NCBI GenBank assembly: GCA_002398875.1
Contig: DHCC01000032.1
Location: forward strand, 70,085 to 111,793
Length of the DNA stretch: 41,709 nt
Reading direction: 5' to 3'
Source of the DNA: Bacteroidales bacterium UBA4912
GTDB lineage: Bacteria > Bacteroidota > Bacteroidia > Bacteroidales > Dysgonomonadaceae
The translations under genes were made by a program, and so were the position numbers. The notes beneath the pieces were generated by a model that was given only the letters and a program-made list of their open reading frames with translations, was not told the origin of the DNA and searched no databases. Below, piece by piece: positions 41,393-41,709 of the stretch. Position 1 is the first letter of the stretch; every line of letters starts with the position of its first letter.

Positions 41393-41709
41393 AATGTTTT
41401 AAATTAGTGTGTGATCCTAATAATTTTGAACAACAAGATTACGAATATTTTTTTATAATATAGTTTTTTACTTTAAACACTTTCATAGCGAGTGATATTT
41501 TCAATAATTTATTAAGAAAATCCTATAGCTTCGCTATGACTTTCCTCTCTATTTGCTCTTATCTGGTTCTTACCTCGTCCTTATAAAGTCCTTTTACAAT
41601 AGATCGGGGTATGGGTTATGTCTAGATTTTGTGATTTCTATCTAAAGTTGAGATAGTATGTATTATGTATGTTGTGTGTAGTTAAAGAAATTCATTGTAT
41701 ATGTCTTTA
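41393..41709. other. Non-coding right edge of the window
   Basis: This 317-base stretch holds no convincing gene. Near its centre TCATAGCGA (41483-41491) and TCGCTATGA (41531-41539) are perfect 9-bp reverse complements 39 bases apart. The second arm also belongs to a small local hairpin (ATAGC-TTC-GCTAT, 41525-41537 region). No clean TAnnTTTG promoter was found for the YciI-like gene. Confidence 0.5.

Noticed and set aside
41626..41640. Possible promoter TAGATTTTG at the right edge
   Set aside because: Spacing inside the element is one base too long for TAnnTTTG and no gene follows within the window.
1..41709. CRISPR arrays, insertion sequences, prophage genes, restriction or toxin-antitoxin systems
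   Set aside because: I looked for regular repeat-spacer patterns, transposase or integrase motifs and defence domains and saw none.

Overview
The window reads as chromosomal DNA of a Bacteroidota bacterium, most likely order Bacteroidales and outside the genus Bacteroides. Three things point there: about eighteen intergenic matches to the Bacteroidota -7 promoter element TAnnTTTG, nearly all at the right distance from a start codon; many Bacteroidota-type families (DUF4924, DUF3256, DUF5686, NigD-like, DUF3788, PorT); and an AT-rich composition. A porT-like gene implies a type IX secretion system, as in Porphyromonadaceae, Dysgonomonadaceae and Marinilabiliales. A Dysgonomonadaceae-like host is my guess, not a demonstration. 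I see no insertion sequence, prophage, integrase, CRISPR array or rRNA, and no broken gene, so this looks like ordinary core genome.

Layout. 0.2-1.5 kb: a small exported carboxypeptidase-regulatory-like protein and a metallo-beta-lactamase-fold hydrolase. 1.5-4.7 kb: operon DUF4924-rfbD-prfC ending at a hairpin terminator. 4.7-7.5 kb: mscS, divergent from a periplasmic TPR protein and a YpfJ-type zinc peptidase, then tRNA-Arg(CCG). 7.5-12.5 kb, minus strand: a DUF3256 protein, a GH29 fucosidase lipoprotein, a tiny coiled-coil-like lipoprotein, a cupin lipoprotein and a long-chain acyl-CoA synthetase. 12.6-15.9 kb: overlapping operon mtaB, LpxL-type acyltransferase, GT2 glycosyltransferase. 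16-19.4 kb: porT, a 55-residue 2[4Fe-4S] ferredoxin, gapA, and a GNAT/membrane-protein pair. 19.5-25.1 kb: ettA, a DUF5686 outer-membrane protein and a YccS/FUSC membrane protein. 25.3-29.5 kb: tsaD, glnS and a TPR protein. 29.5-32.2 kb: VOC protein, DAACS symporter, NigD-like lipoprotein. 32.2-34.2 kb: an ECF sigma factor overlapping a gene whose product joins an inner-membrane anti-sigma-like N-terminus to an outer-membrane beta-barrel. 34.2-41.4 kb, minus strand: rluF-cbpA-cbpM, a DUF438/hemerythrin/PAS protein, GNAT, an aldo/keto reductase with a winged-helix protein, DUF3788 and an exported YciI-like protein. 41.4-41.7 kb: non-coding.

How genes work together. Much of the window concerns translation: prfC, ettA, glnS, rluF, and tsaD plus mtaB, which act one after the other to make t6A and then ms2t6A at tRNA position 37. 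A second theme is the envelope: mscS, porT, acyltransferase, GT2, DUF5686 and the sigma/anti-sigma-barrel pair. The most unusual items are that one-polypeptide envelope-spanning anti-sigma/barrel, and perfect inverted repeats that sit on the promoters of the sigma operon, the acyl-CoA synthetase and the ferredoxin and could be operators. No obviously new multi-gene defence or mobile system was found.
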